A DNA stretch of 64,000 bases from the NCBI RefSeq assembly GCF_019393635.1, contig NC_057862.1, forward strand, positions 95,231,159 through 95,295,158, given 5' to 3'. This DNA is from Dromiciops gliroides. Lineage: Eukaryota > Chordata > Mammalia > Microbiotheria > Microbiotheriidae. The notes under the pieces were generated by a model. That model saw only the letters and a list, made by a program, of their open reading frames with translations. It had not been told where the DNA came from and did not search any database. The position numbers and the translations under genes are program-made. Each line of letters starts with the position of its first letter. Position 1 is the first letter of the stretch. Of this stretch, positions 45,540 through 57,018 are shown piece by piece.

Positions 45540-46515
45540 AAATGATAAATTAGCAAAGAATGTGAACAGGAAATTTTCTATGAAAGAAATCAAAACAATT
45601 TATTTAAGTATAAAATGCTTTAAATAATTATTTATCAGAGAAATGCAGAATAAAACAACCATGAAATATCATTTTACCCAATTGGCTAAAATGATAGAAG
45701 TGACAAATGTTGGAGAGGATATGGAAAAATCTGGATGGTAATTCATTGTTGACAGAATTGAGAAATGATCCATCCATTTTGGAGCATAATCTGGATTTAT
45801 GCCCAAAGCATTATTAAACTATCTATACCCTTTGACCCAACATTACCACTACTTGTTCTATTTCCAAACATCAATAGGGGAAAAGGAAAAGTATCTATAT
45901 ATTCTAAAATGCTTGTAGAAGCTCTCTTTGTCACAGCAAAGTACTGAAAATTTCAGGGATGCCCATCAATTGGGGAATAGCTGAACAAGTTGTAGTGTAT
46001 GATTATGATGGAATACTGCTGTGTTATAAGACATTATGAGCTCAACAATTTTAGAAAATCATGGGAAGACTTGCATGAAATACTGAAGAGTGAAATGAAC
46101 AGAACCAAGAGAACATTGTATACAGTAACAGCAATTTTTTTTAAGAATGACATTGAACAAATAATTTATGTTGTCTATTAAAAATACCCACACTACCTCT
46201 AAAGGGCATATAAAGAAAGATGCTATCTGCATTTAGAGAAAGAAATGAAAAATATAAATATGTATAGAATACTTTTACATGTGTGTATGTGTGTGTGCAT
46301 GTGTGTGTGTAATATATGTCTAATGGTAGCCATCTCTAGGGAAGGAGTAAGGGAAGAAAAAAAAGGAAAACAAGAAATTTACATGATAAATTTGTTGTAT
46401 ATTTGAAATGAAGAGCAAGTTGTGTATAGTAGATTAGAAGTTTCATGTGCAAACATCTTTTTTATTGTACTGTTATGGACATACTTGTTTTATTCCATAA
46501 ATTAAGCATTTTAAA
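45540..46515 (+). mobile_element. Older L1, ORF2 end and 3' UTR
   Basis: ORF2-end phrases are clear but diverged (ATTGGGGAATAGCTGAAC, AGAACCAAGAGAACATTG). The 3' UTR is of the second subfamily and contains a (TG)n run near 46275-46312. Confidence 0.8.
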
Positions 46516-47019
46516 AATCATTAGGAAGCTTTTCCTTATATAAAGCCTGAATATGTCACTTTGCAAATTCTACCCATTGTTCCTAGTTCTGTCCTCTGGG
46601 GCCATGTAAGGCATATCTAATCCTTCTTCTCAAGATAACCTTTCAAATACTTGAACAGAACTATTATATTGCCTCTGAGTCTTCTGTTCACTAGCCACAG
46701 ACATTCCCAGTTCCTCTAAAATATTTCCATATGTCATGTTCTTCTGGCCCTTCACTGTTCTGGTGCACTCTTATGGACGCTCTCGCACTTATTAGCTCCC
46801 TTCCTAAAATGTGACACTACAAGGATCACAATGATGTATATTAAATAAATAATGAAATGAGGTCAAATGTTGGACACTTATTACAATGACCAATACTGGC
46901 TTTTGTCAAAAGGCTAGGAAATTAACCTCCCCAAGGTTTTGTTTGTTTGTTTGTTTTGTTTGTTTTTGGTAAAGGCAGGGTGCAGCTTGTTGTATGTACT
47001 GTCAAAAGTGATAGCTGTG

Positions 47020-47152
47020 GGCAGCTAGGTGGCACCGTGGATAAAACAACAGCCCTGGATTCAGGAGGACCTGAGTTCAAATCCAGATTCAGACACTTGA
47101 CACTAGCTGTGTGACCCTGGGCAAATCACTTAACCCACATTGCCCTGCAAAA
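47020..47152 (+). mobile_element. WSINE1-like SINE
   Basis: Flanked by a perfect 16-base duplication AAAAGTGATAGCTGTG (47004-47019 and 47153-47168). Confidence 0.95.
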
Positions 47153-47710
47153 AAAAGTGATAGCTGTGTTATGCATTAACCCCATACCCTTTTTTTTAAA
47201 CAAAGGAAAGATCACTCCTGTTTAAGAGGATATGTCCAAAGTTGTCTGTGGTATAAAAAGTAGAGACAACAATACAACTTTTTAAAGAGAAAAATAAAAT
47301 AAACTGTGGTGCCAAGAACTGAAGCCAGTATAATAGATTTAGTCTGCCCAGAGCAGAGTACATTGGAATAATCACTCCCCTAGAGCTAGAAACTGAGCTC
47401 AAAACCAAGGAAGAATAGTTTATTTTTTAAATGACAAAAATCTGACAAGATCTCAGAATGTTAGTATACTGGGTCAGATGTAATAAGATGGATTTTAATG
47501 ATTATAGATATAAAGTCTTAGACATGATTCAAGTAATCAGATTTAAAAGTAAAAAGAAGTGAATGGATAACAGCAGATCCCTAGAACTAGAAATTATGCT
47601 ATTCTTAAGTCACCCTAAGTTTTTGCATCAGACTTTTGGCCTGCTTTATCTCATTATTGATCTATCAAACTTGGTACTCATGAAAGCTCCAAGATCGTTT
47701 TTTTTTCCTT

Positions 47711-47867
47711 TTTTTTTCTTTTTTTTTTTAAGTGAGGCAATCGGGGTTAAGTGACTTGCCCAGGGTCACACAGCTAGTAAGTATTAAGTGTCTGAGGCCG
47801 GATTTGAACTCAGGTACTCCTGACTCCAGGGCTGGTGCTCTATCCACTGCACCACCTAGATGCCCCC
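47711..47867 (-). mobile_element. WSINE1-like SINE
   Basis: AGTGAGGCAATCGGGG to CCACCTAGATGCCCC with a T-rich tail. The open minus frame across it reads into SINE sequence and is not a gene. Confidence 0.92.
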
Positions 47868-50143
47868 CACATCTTTTTTTAAGGTAAACTCCTATCTTAC
47901 CACATCTCATACTTGTAACTTTGACTACTTGAACTAATACAATGACCTTACATTCATTGCAAAAATGTAAAATTTTGGCTACATTAAATTTAAAAGTTCT
48001 TGCACAAACAAAACAGATACAACCAAGATTGGAAGGAATACCGAAAACTAGAAAACGATTTTTACAGCCAGTGTTTCTGACAAAGGCCCTGTTTCTCAAA
48101 TATATGGAGAACTGAATCAAATTTATAAGAATACAAGTCTTTCACTAATTGAGAAATGATCAAAGGATATGAAGTGACAATTTTAAGATAAAGAAATCAA
48201 AGCTATCTATAGTCATATGAAAAAAATGCTCCAAATCACTATTGATTAGGGAAATACAAATTAAAACAACTTTCAGGTACCAGTTCATGACTATCAGATT
48301 GGTTAATATGGAAGAAATGGAACATGATAAAAGTTGGAGAAGATGTTGGAAAATTGGAACACCAATGCATTGTTGATGGGGTTGTGAACTGATCCAAATG
48401 GAGAACAATTTGTTATTATGCCCAAAGGGCAATCAAACTGTGCATACTCTTTGACCCAACAATACCACAATTAGGTCTGTATTCCAAAGAGATCATATAA
48501 AAGGGAAAAGGACCCATATGTATAAAAATATTGATAGCTGCTCCTTTTGTAGTGACAAAGAATTGGCAATTGAGAGATTACCTATCAATTGGGGGATGGC
48601 TGAACAAGTTGTGGTATATGAATGTAATGGAATACTATTGTGCTATAAGAAATGATGAGCAGACAGATTTTAGAAAAACCTGGAAAGACTAACATGAACT
48701 GATGCTGAGTGAAGTGAGCAGAAGCAGGAGAACATTGTACACAGTAACAGCAACATTGTGTGATGATCAACTATGACAGACTTAGCTCTTCTCAGCAATA
48801 CAATGATTTAAGACCATTCTAAAAGACTCATGTTGAAAAATTCTATCCACATCCAGAGAAAGAACTATAGAGTCTGAATGCAGATTGAAGCATACAATTT
48901 TTACTGTTTTTGTTTTTCATGGTTTTTCCCTTTCTTCTGTTTCTTTTTTCACAACATGATTAAGGTAGAAACATGCTTAACATGATTACACATATATATC
49001 AGATTGCTTTCCATGTAGAGTATGGGAGAGGAAACAGGGAGGGGGGGGGAATTTGGAACTTAAAATCTTATAAAAATGAATGTTGATGGGGCAGAGCCAA
49101 GTTGGTGGAGGAAAGACACAATTACCCCCAAACCAGCAAAAAAACAACCCCCAGAGCAGCAAAATCCACAAAAAGATGGCTGAGATTATTTTCCAGCCAA
49201 AGACAGTTTAGAGGGTACCATTCTGGGCTATTAGAAGAGTCCAACCCCACAATCAAGTTGACACAGACCCCAGACACACTATGACAGAGGAACTCACCCC
49301 CAAGCCACTGAATCAGCTGCAACACTAGCATCTTCTGGAACTGAACTTGCAATTGGCTAAAAGGACTGAATGGCAGGGCGGGGTGGGGGGGGGGTTACAG
49401 GGGTGTCTGAAGGACCTAAGGAGGAATTCAGTTATATCACCACCGCAGGAAACCAGGAAGAAATTCTGAGTGGCATGGGGCCCAGGTGAGGGAGAGGTGC
49501 AGGCTTGTCAGAGCTAAGAACTACCACAGCACACAAAGTTCTGCTGGCTGGTTAATTAGAAAGTTGCCTTGAGGTTATCTTTAGAACACAGAACACGTCA
49601 GGTGAGAAAAAAACCTTCCCTCCCTCAAACTGAAAAACCAGGGACCCTCTGAAGCTTGGGATAGTGTAGCTCAGAAGGAGGGCCCCACTGTAAGAGGGAG
49701 TTAAAAGTCAAATAAAATACAGCAAAATGAGCAAGCAAAAAATGTTGAGAATTATCAAACGTTTCTTTAGCAACAAGGAAGATTGAGGTGCACCCTCAGA
49801 AAAGGATAATAACCTCAGGGCACCTACATGCAAAGCTTCCAAGAAAAACATGAATTGGTCTCAGGCCATGGAAGCACTCAAAAGGGACTTTTAATAGAAA
49901 GTAGGAGAGATAGAAGGAAGATTTAGAGAGGTGGAGGAAAGAATGGAAAGAGAAATGAGAGCAATGTAGCAGTCATGAGAAAAAAGTCAACAGTTTGAAA
50001 AGCTAAATGGAAAAGGAGATTTAAAAAAAATGTTTGATGAAAATAATTGCCTAAGAATTAAGATTGAACAAATGGAAACTAGTGACTTTATGAGAAACCA
50101 AGACACAGTAATGCAAATCCAAATTAATAAAAAAATAGAGGGT

Positions 50144-50303
50144 GGGGCAGCTAGGTGGTGCAGTGGATAGAGCACCGGCCCTGGAGTCAGGAGTACCTTA
50201 GTTCAAATCCGGCCTCAGATACTTAACACTTACTAGCTGTGTGACCCTGGGCAAGTCACTTAACCTCAATTGCCTCACTAAAAAATTTTAAAAAATTAAA
50301 AAA
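50144..50303 (+). mobile_element. WSINE1-like SINE inside the HAL1-like element
   Basis: Full-length copy interrupting ORF1 remains. Flanks share AAATAGAGGG on both sides. Confidence 0.92.
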
Positions 50304-51076
50304 TAAATAGAGGGCAATATGAAATATCTCCTTGGAAAAACAGCTGACCTGGAAAATAGATCCAGGAGAGATAATTTGAAAATAATTGGACTACCTGAAA
50401 ACCATGACCAAAATAAGAGTTTAGAAAGCATCTTCCATGAAATTATCAGGGAAAAATTGCCCTGATATTCTAGAAGCATAAGGTAAAATAGAAATTGAAG
50501 AAAATCCATTAATCACCTCCTGAAAGAGATCCCCAAAAGGAAAAACCTCCAGGAATATTATGGCCAACATCCAGAGCTCCCAGATCAAGGAGAAAATATT
50601 GCAAGCAGCTGGGAAAAATGGAATTCAAATACTGCAGAGCTACAATAAGGATAACACAAGATCTAGCAGCCTCTACATTAAAGGATTGGAGGGCATGGAA
50701 TATGATATTCCTGAGGGCAAAGGAACTGGGACTACAGCCAAGAGTCACGTACCCAGCAAAACTGAGTATAATCTTTCTGGGAGAAAATGGATTTCAGTGA
50801 AAAAGAGGACTTTCAGGCATTTGTGATGAAAAGACCTGAACTGAATAGAAAATTTGACATTCAAATACAAGACCCTAGAGAAGCATAAAATGATTAAAAA
50901 AAAAGAAATCATGAGGGATTTTAAGAGATTAAACTCTTTACATTCCTACTTGGGAAGATGATAATACTAACCCATAAGAACTTTCTCAGTATTAGGGCAG
51001 CTGAAAGGAATATACTTAGAAGACACAGATCTGAACTGAATATGAAGGGATGATATCTTTAAAGCATTTATTTTTT

Positions 51077-51195
51077 ATTTACCTTTTTTTTTGTGGCAGG
51101 CAGGGTGGGGTGGCTTAAGTCTGGGGCTGGATTTTGGCTCAGGGCCTCCTGGGTCCAGGACTGGTGCTTTGTCCACTGTGTCACCTAGTTAACCC
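51077..51195 (-). mobile_element. Degraded WSINE1-like SINE
   Basis: A T-rich tail and GGACTGGTGCTTTGTCC remain. Flanks GATGATATCTTTAAA and GATGACATCTTTAAA form a duplication with one mismatch. Confidence 0.75.
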
Positions 51196-52784
51196 ATGAT
51201 GACATCTTTAAAATAGGGTTGATGAGTAGGAGGAATAGACTTGGGAGGGGGAAGGGTAAAGGTGGACTGGGGAGAGGTAGCTCACATGAAGGAAACAAGA
51301 AAAAAGCTTATGGAGGGGAAGGGAAGAGGGGGAAGGAGTGGGGGAGTGAGTGAACCTTACTATCCTCAGAATTGGTTCAAAGAGGGAATAACATACATAC
51401 TCAAGTGGTTATACTAATATATTTTGCCCTGAGGGAAAGTGGGAGGGGAAGGAGATAAGGGGTAGAGAAGAGGGGAAGGAAGGAAGGGCATATTGCTGGA
51501 GGGAGCAGTAAAAAGCAAAGCACTTTCCGGAAGGTGAAGATGTTCTGCATAACTGCACATGTATGACATAATGAATTGCTTAATTTCACAGGGAGGGTTT
51601 AGGAGGGAGGGAGGAAGAGAAATTTAGAACACAGAATTAGCTCAAAGACCTTAATCTCATCAGAGTGGGTTTAAGGAGGGAATAACATACACATCCAACT
51701 GGGAGGAGTAATCTATTTAACCCTACAGGAAAGTAGGAGGTAGAGAGAATAAAGAGAGAAGGGTGAAAGAAGGGAGGGCAAAGAGGGGGAGGGGGCAGTC
51801 AGAAGCAAAACACTTTTGAAGAGCAATAGGGTAAAAGAAGATTGAAAATAGAGTAAATATCTTGGGAAAGGAATAGGATGGAGAGAAATAGTTATGATGA
51901 TTAACTATAATGGTAAAACGTATGGTACCTACTTTGCTGGGCTATTGTGAAGAAAATTCTTTGTCAAGTTTAAGGTACTATATAAAGGTTATGATGAACA
52001 GGATGCTATCAGAAAAACCTGAAAAGACCTACATGAACTAAAGCAGGGTGAAATGTACTGTGTACAAAATAGCAGCAATAGTGTAAAATGATCTACTGGG
52101 AAGAATGTAATTATTTTCAGCAATGCAATGATCCAATATAACTCTGAAGGACTTCTGAAAATTGCAATCCATCTACAGATAAAAACTGATGGTATCTGAA
52201 AACAAATTGAAGCATATATATATATATATTTTCACAGTTCCTTAATATGAATTTTTGTTTTTAATCAGTTTTCTCTCACAACCTAGCAAATGTGGAAATG
52301 TTTTCCATGACTACTCATATATAACTTATATTGAATTGCTTGAGTTCCTGGGGGTAGGAGGTGGTAAGGGAGGGGGGAAGAGAAGTTGGAACACAAAGTT
52401 TTAAAAAATTTATGTCAAAATTTTTTTTTACATGTGATTTGGAAAATAAAATTCTAAACAGAGTAAAAAAGAAATTAAACAACAAAAAAGAAGGATGAAA
52501 ACTTTACATGTAATTGGAAAAACAACTTTACATTTACACTTATTAAATTTCATCTTCTTATATTTGACCAAGTGTTCTAATTTTCTGAAATCTTTTTGGA
52601 TTTTATCATCCATGTAGTTAGCAAATTTGGTCATCTAAACATTTTATGAGCATGCCCTCTCAAAAATACTTAGAGAGGAAGGAAGGAAGGGGAGAGAGAT
52701 AGTGTGCAATCTCCAATGCACATAAAATATCTTTAGATACTGCACCCAGATTATGGTGCAAGAAGGCATGAGCATGACCACCCC

Positions 52785-52960
52785 TACAGAATAATGCAGT
52801 CAAAAGAACAATGGGCTTAGAAACAAAAGACATGGGTTTGAATCCTGACTCTACTGTTTGTGTAATCTTACTAAAGTCACCTTCTCACTATGGAATTCAG
52901 TCGTTTTATTTGTAAAATAAGAATATAGCAATAGAATATTCTAAGCTCTCTTCTCCTTCT
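52785..52960 (+). mobile_element. Old MIR-like SINE
   Basis: GACATGGGTTTGAATCCTG and the following TTTGTAAAATAAG match MIR-type SINEs. Confidence 0.55.
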
Positions 52961-52969
52961 TCTCTTTTT

Positions 52970-53118
52970 TGGGTTTTTTTTTTGCAGGGCAATGAGGGTT
53001 AAGTGACTTGCCCAGGGTCACACAGCTAGTAAGTATCAAGTTTCTGAGGCTGGATTTGAACTCATGTCCTCCTGAATCCAGGGCTGGTGCTTTATCCACT
53101 GCACCACCTACCTGCCCC
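52970..53118 (-). mobile_element. WSINE1-like SINE
   Basis: GCAGGGCAATGAGGGTTAAG to CCACCTACCTGCCCC; imperfect duplication around TCTAAG...CTCTTCT. Confidence 0.92.
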
Positions 53119-53233
53119 CTCTAAGAACTCTTCTTGCTCTAAAACCTATAATTATAAATTAAGAAAGCCATCATCTTTTAACTAGTTTACCCTTTCAACC
53201 GTTGTAATTGTAAGTCACAAATTAGTAGAGACT

Positions 53234-53388
53234 GGGGGCAGCTGGGTGGTGCAGTGGATAAAGCACCAGCCCTGGATTCAGGAGGACCTGAGTTCAGACC
53301 TGGCCCCAGACACTTGATACTTACTAAGCTGTGTGACCCTGGGCAAGTCACTTAACCCTCATTGCCCTACCCCCCCCAAAAAAAAACC
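53234..53388 (+). mobile_element. WSINE1-like SINE
   Basis: Flanked by a perfect 19-base duplication TCACAAATTAGTAGAGACT (53215-53233 and 53389-53407). Confidence 0.96.
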
Positions 53389-53470
53389 TCACAAATTAGT
53401 AGAGACTTCTCTAAATAGAAATTCAGCTAATTTAGAAAGAGATGAAAATATCTACAAAACTGATCCCTGG

Positions 53471-53627
53471 GGGACAGCTAAGTGCCACAGTTGATATAGC
53501 ACTGGCCCTGGATTCAGGAGGACCTGAGTTCAAATCTGACCTCAGACACTTGACACTTACTAGCTGTGTGACCATGGGCAAGTCACTTAACTCTCATTGC
53601 CCTACTCCAGAAAACAAAACAAAACTT
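53471..53627 (+). mobile_element. WSINE1-like SINE
   Basis: GGGGGACAGCTAAGTGCCAC to an ACAAAACAAAAC tail; flanks share CAAAACT. Confidence 0.92.
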
Positions 53628-53846
53628 ATCTTTGTATAACCCTCAATGTTGCTTTTGCAGAAAAATTAATATTGACACACGTGTATTCTTTCAGAGAGAT
53701 CTGGCAGCCTTGCACCACCAAATTCCAGGTGAAGGAAAGGAAGGACACTTGCCATCTGTGGCTCTGAATAATCAAAATGTCAACAAAGTCAAGTTCTGTA
53801 TAAACTTGTTATAACCTTCAGCTAGCCTAACCTGTCCTCATTCTGA

Positions 53847-53990
53847 TTGAGTTCAGTTTTCTCCAATTTGTGCGCAAACTATCCAGGATTGACGTTAACT
53901 GTCAAGAAAACAAAAAGTATTGTGGGTGGAGAAGATGTACCTATTGTCAAGTTCTACAATCTGAGATTGCTTGAAACATGGCAAAGCAAT
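53847..53990 (+). other. Possible LINE reverse-transcriptase relic
   Basis: A 68-codon frame contains GLTLTVKKTKSIVGGEDVP, which resembles the GLTISxKKT strand after the catalytic motif of some LINE reverse transcriptases. Flanking sequence shows no further domain. Confidence 0.3.
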
Positions 53991-54264
53991 CCTCCAGTAA
54001 ACTGCATAAAAAGAAATCCTGTCCCAAGCAAGGGAACTGAGGGAAACTCATGAACATGCACAAAAAACAAAAGATGATCTATACTGTCAAGGAACTCACA
54101 GTCTAATGACCTGGAAACAAGTATGTACAGAAAGAGTATATACAGAACAAATTGGTGATAATCAAAAGAAGGAAGGTACAGCATTGAGGGGGAGGGTTTT
54201 AGATAGAGTCAGAATTTCATTGTGCCATAAGAGACTTCTTCTTTTGAATCTTTTCTATATTGCA

Positions 54265-54435
54265 GCTAGGCAGAACGGTGGAGCAGAAAGAAGGGAAACC
54301 TGGGTCTAAAGTCAGGAAGACCTCAGTTCAGATCAGGCCTCTCAGGGTTTTTTTGAGGATGAAGTGAGATACTATTTATAAAATGCTTAGCATAGTGCCT
54401 GGTAGATAGTAGGTGCTTATAAAAGGTTTATTGCC
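54265..54435 (+). mobile_element. Composite tRNA-SINE (MON1/MIR-like)
   Basis: GGAAGACCTCAGTTCAGATC head and CATAGTGCCTGGTAGATAG tail. Confidence 0.6.
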
Positions 54436-54549
54436 TTCTCCCTAATCTTAATTACCTCAGCTTCTCTAAAAGGTTTAATTATTATGTCTATGAAGATGAT
54501 TCCTATACCTCTTTATCCAATCTTAGTCTCTCTCCTGAGCTATGAACCA

Positions 54550-55500
54550 CCTTATGTATTTAGGTACTGCCTATTTTAAACTGGATGTCTCATAGGAATC
54601 TCAAACTCAACATGCCCAAAACAGTCATCATTATGTTTCCTCTCAAAACTATTCCAATCCCAAGTTTCTGTTTCATTTGAATGTACCACCATGCTTCTAG
54701 TCGCTCAGGTTTACAACCTTGATGTTATCTTTGACCCTTCATCCAATTAACTGCCAAATCCCAAAAGTTCAACTTTTACAACATTTCTCTTATATGGTCC
54801 CTTTTTTCCTCCTAACATGGCCCTCACTTTAATTAGGGTCCTCATCATCTCTTACTTGAACTATTGCCACAGTCTCCTAATTGGTCTCCTTGCCTTAAGT
54901 CTCTCCCCATTGAAAACAACACTCCCATAGAACTGCCAAAGTAATTTTCTAAAGTGCAGGTCTGAGTCACTCCCCTAGTCAATAACTCTCAGGAGCTCCA
55001 TATACCTCTAGGATCAAATACAAGTTTTTCTATTTAACTTTTTATGACATAGTCCTTTGATAACCCTCCTTAACCTGGCCTTAGCCATTCTCTCTGATTA
55101 TATTAGATAGTACTCCCTTTCCCACACAGTGCTCTCCTTCCAAAAAGGCTTGCTTGCTATTTTTCACATGGCAATCTTTCTTTCATCTCCATGACTTTGT
55201 ACTGACTTCCCTCTATGCTTGGGATTTTCTCCCTGGCTACTTCTACCTCTTAGAATCACTTGTTTCTTTCAAGACTTTACCCAGGTGACATTTTCTATAT
55301 GAAAGTTAGCCAGATCCTCCCAGCTGCTAGTTCCCTCTTGCTCCCTGCCCCCATCTCCTCCCTGAAATTGCCTTTGATTTATTTTGTATATATATTTATT
55401 TTTGTACATGAAGCTTCTTGAAGGTAAGGACTAGCTCATATGTGTCTTTGAATCTCCAGTGTTTAGTGTAGTGCCTGGTTCAAAGTAGGCACATGATTGC
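54550..55500 (+). mobile_element. Old L2/CR1-clade LINE fragment
   Basis: Clear L2 order: CTCAAACTCAACATGCCC, CTATTGCCACAGTCTCC, TGGCCTTAGCCATTCTC, then GCTTCTTGAAGGTAAGG and GTGTAGTGCCTGGTTC. The tail is cut by the next SINE. Confidence 0.7.
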
Positions 55501-55504
55501 ATTT

Positions 55505-55643
55505 TTTTGGCAGGGCAATGAGGGTTAAGTGACCTGCCCAGGGTCACACAGCTAGTAAGTGTCAAGTGTCTGAGGCTGGATTTGAATTCAGGTCCTCCTG
55601 AATCTAGGGCCAGTCCTTTATCCACTGTGCCACCTATCTGCCC
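55505..55643 (-). mobile_element. WSINE1-like SINE
   Basis: Inserted in the L2 tail. Flanks CACATGATTGC (55490-55500) and CACATAATTGC (55644-55654), one mismatch. Confidence 0.93.
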
Positions 55644-55890
55644 CACATAATTGCTTTTTAATGAACTGACTTAAATCTTTAACCATGTACCCAGGAGACC
55701 AGTCCCTAGTAGTGGCCACAAGACCCATGGAGCAAGGCCTCACAGGGCTACGTGCTATGTACTATTGGTGGAGACCATAAGCCATGTGAAATTAGTAGAG
55801 AATAAGCCTAATGGGAGCAGACAGATGAGCCCACCAGAGACATGGGAGACCCTGCAGCATTGAACCATGCCCTGGTCCCATACGTGCCAT

Positions 55891-55921
55891 GTGTGTGTGT
55901 ATGTGTGTGTGTGTGTGTGTG
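55891..55921. repeat. (TG)n microsatellite
   Basis: GTGTGTGT units with one TATG interruption. Confidence 0.95.
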
Positions 55922-56105
55922 TTTCCACATGTGAACTCTAATGTCCCATATCCTTTATTCTTCCCTTCTACTTACTCCCTGTTTGTCTACTCTTTTTACC
56001 CATAGTGTGCATATCCATGGACAAGTACATCTCAAGTTTATGAGGAATCTTTTATTGCTGCTTTTCTCACACTGCTATTTTATTCAATGCTGTTCCTTTC
56101 CATTA

Positions 56106-56342
56106 ATTCTGAAGCAGCTAGGTAATTCAGTGGAGCGCTGGCCTTGGAGTTAGGAGTAACTGAGTTCAAATCCTATTTAAGCCATTTACTAGCCAAGTCA
56201 TTGAACATCTCTCAGCTTCAGTTTTCTCTTTTGTAATATAAGGATAATAATAATACCTGCCTCACATTGAGTAGCAAAAGAGGTAGCTGTGTAAAGTGCT
56301 TTGCACACCTTAAAATATGATATTGATGTCATTATTATCATT
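56106..56342 (+). mobile_element. Composite tRNA-SINE (MON1-like)
   Basis: AAGCAGCTAGGTAATTCAG head, CTGCCTCACATTGAG body and a TTATTATC tail. Confidence 0.7.
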
Positions 56343-56404
56343 TTCCTCATCTCTGGATGACGAATACAAGTAAACTCATTAATGGAGGTTAGTAAGCTAT
56401 GCTG

Positions 56405-57018
56405 TTTTTTTAAATAAATAAAAATATTTTGTTTTCTAGTTTTATATAAGGATATTTTTCAACATTTGTTTTCATAGGATTTTTAGTTCTAAATTTTTAT
56501 CCTACCCTCTCTTCCCTCCCTCCTGCCCAAGACGGAAAACAGACTGATATATGTTATATATGTGCCATCACATTAAACATATTTCTGCATTAATCCTCTT
56601 GTGAAAGAAGAATCAGAGCACAAAGGGAAAAAATCTCAAAAAAGAAGGAAAAAAACCCAAAAAGTAGAAACAGTATGATTCAATCTGCATTCATAATCCA
56701 CAGTTCTTTTTTCTGGATGTTGAGAACATTTTCTATCATGAGTTCTTTGAAACTGTTTTGGATCATTGCCCTGCTGAGAAGAGCCACGTCTATCACCATT
56801 GTTCATCACATAATGTTCCTGTTACTATGTACAATGTTCTACTGGTTCTGCTCCTCTAAGTCAGCATCAGTTCATATAAATCCTTCCAAGTTTCTCTGAA
56901 CTCCTCCTGCTCATCGTTTCTTACAGCACAATAGTAATCCATTATGTTCATATACCATAACTTGTTTAGCCATTCCGCTATTGATGGGCATTCCCTCAAT
57001 TTCCAATTCTTTGCCATA
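56405..57018 (-). mobile_element. 5'-truncated L1
   Basis: 3' UTR at left (ATTAAACATATTTCTGC) and ORF2 end at right, ending near CAATTCTTTGCCA. Confidence 0.88.

Larger units (their letters stand above)
49087..52493 (+). mobile_element. L1-like element lacking most of ORF2 (HAL1-like)
   Basis: It starts GGGGCAGAGCCAAGTTGG and carries ORF1 remains to about 50890 (PDQGENIASSWEKWNSN-type frames, QLTWKIDPGEIIK-type RNA-binding part). A purine-rich ORF1-ORF2 spacer with an internal duplication spans about 51200-51900. Sequence then goes from the first codons of ORF2 almost straight to the 3' end (51990-52493). SINEs inserted at 50144-50303 and 51077-51195. Confidence 0.65.
47985..52530 (+). mobile_element. 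5'-truncated L1 split by a second L1-like element
   Basis: The ORF2 end and 3' UTR run from about 47985 to 49086 (ending AAAAATGAATGTTGA). The 3' end resumes at about 52494 (GAAAACTTTACATGTAATTG). The gap holds an L1-like element. Confidence 0.75.
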
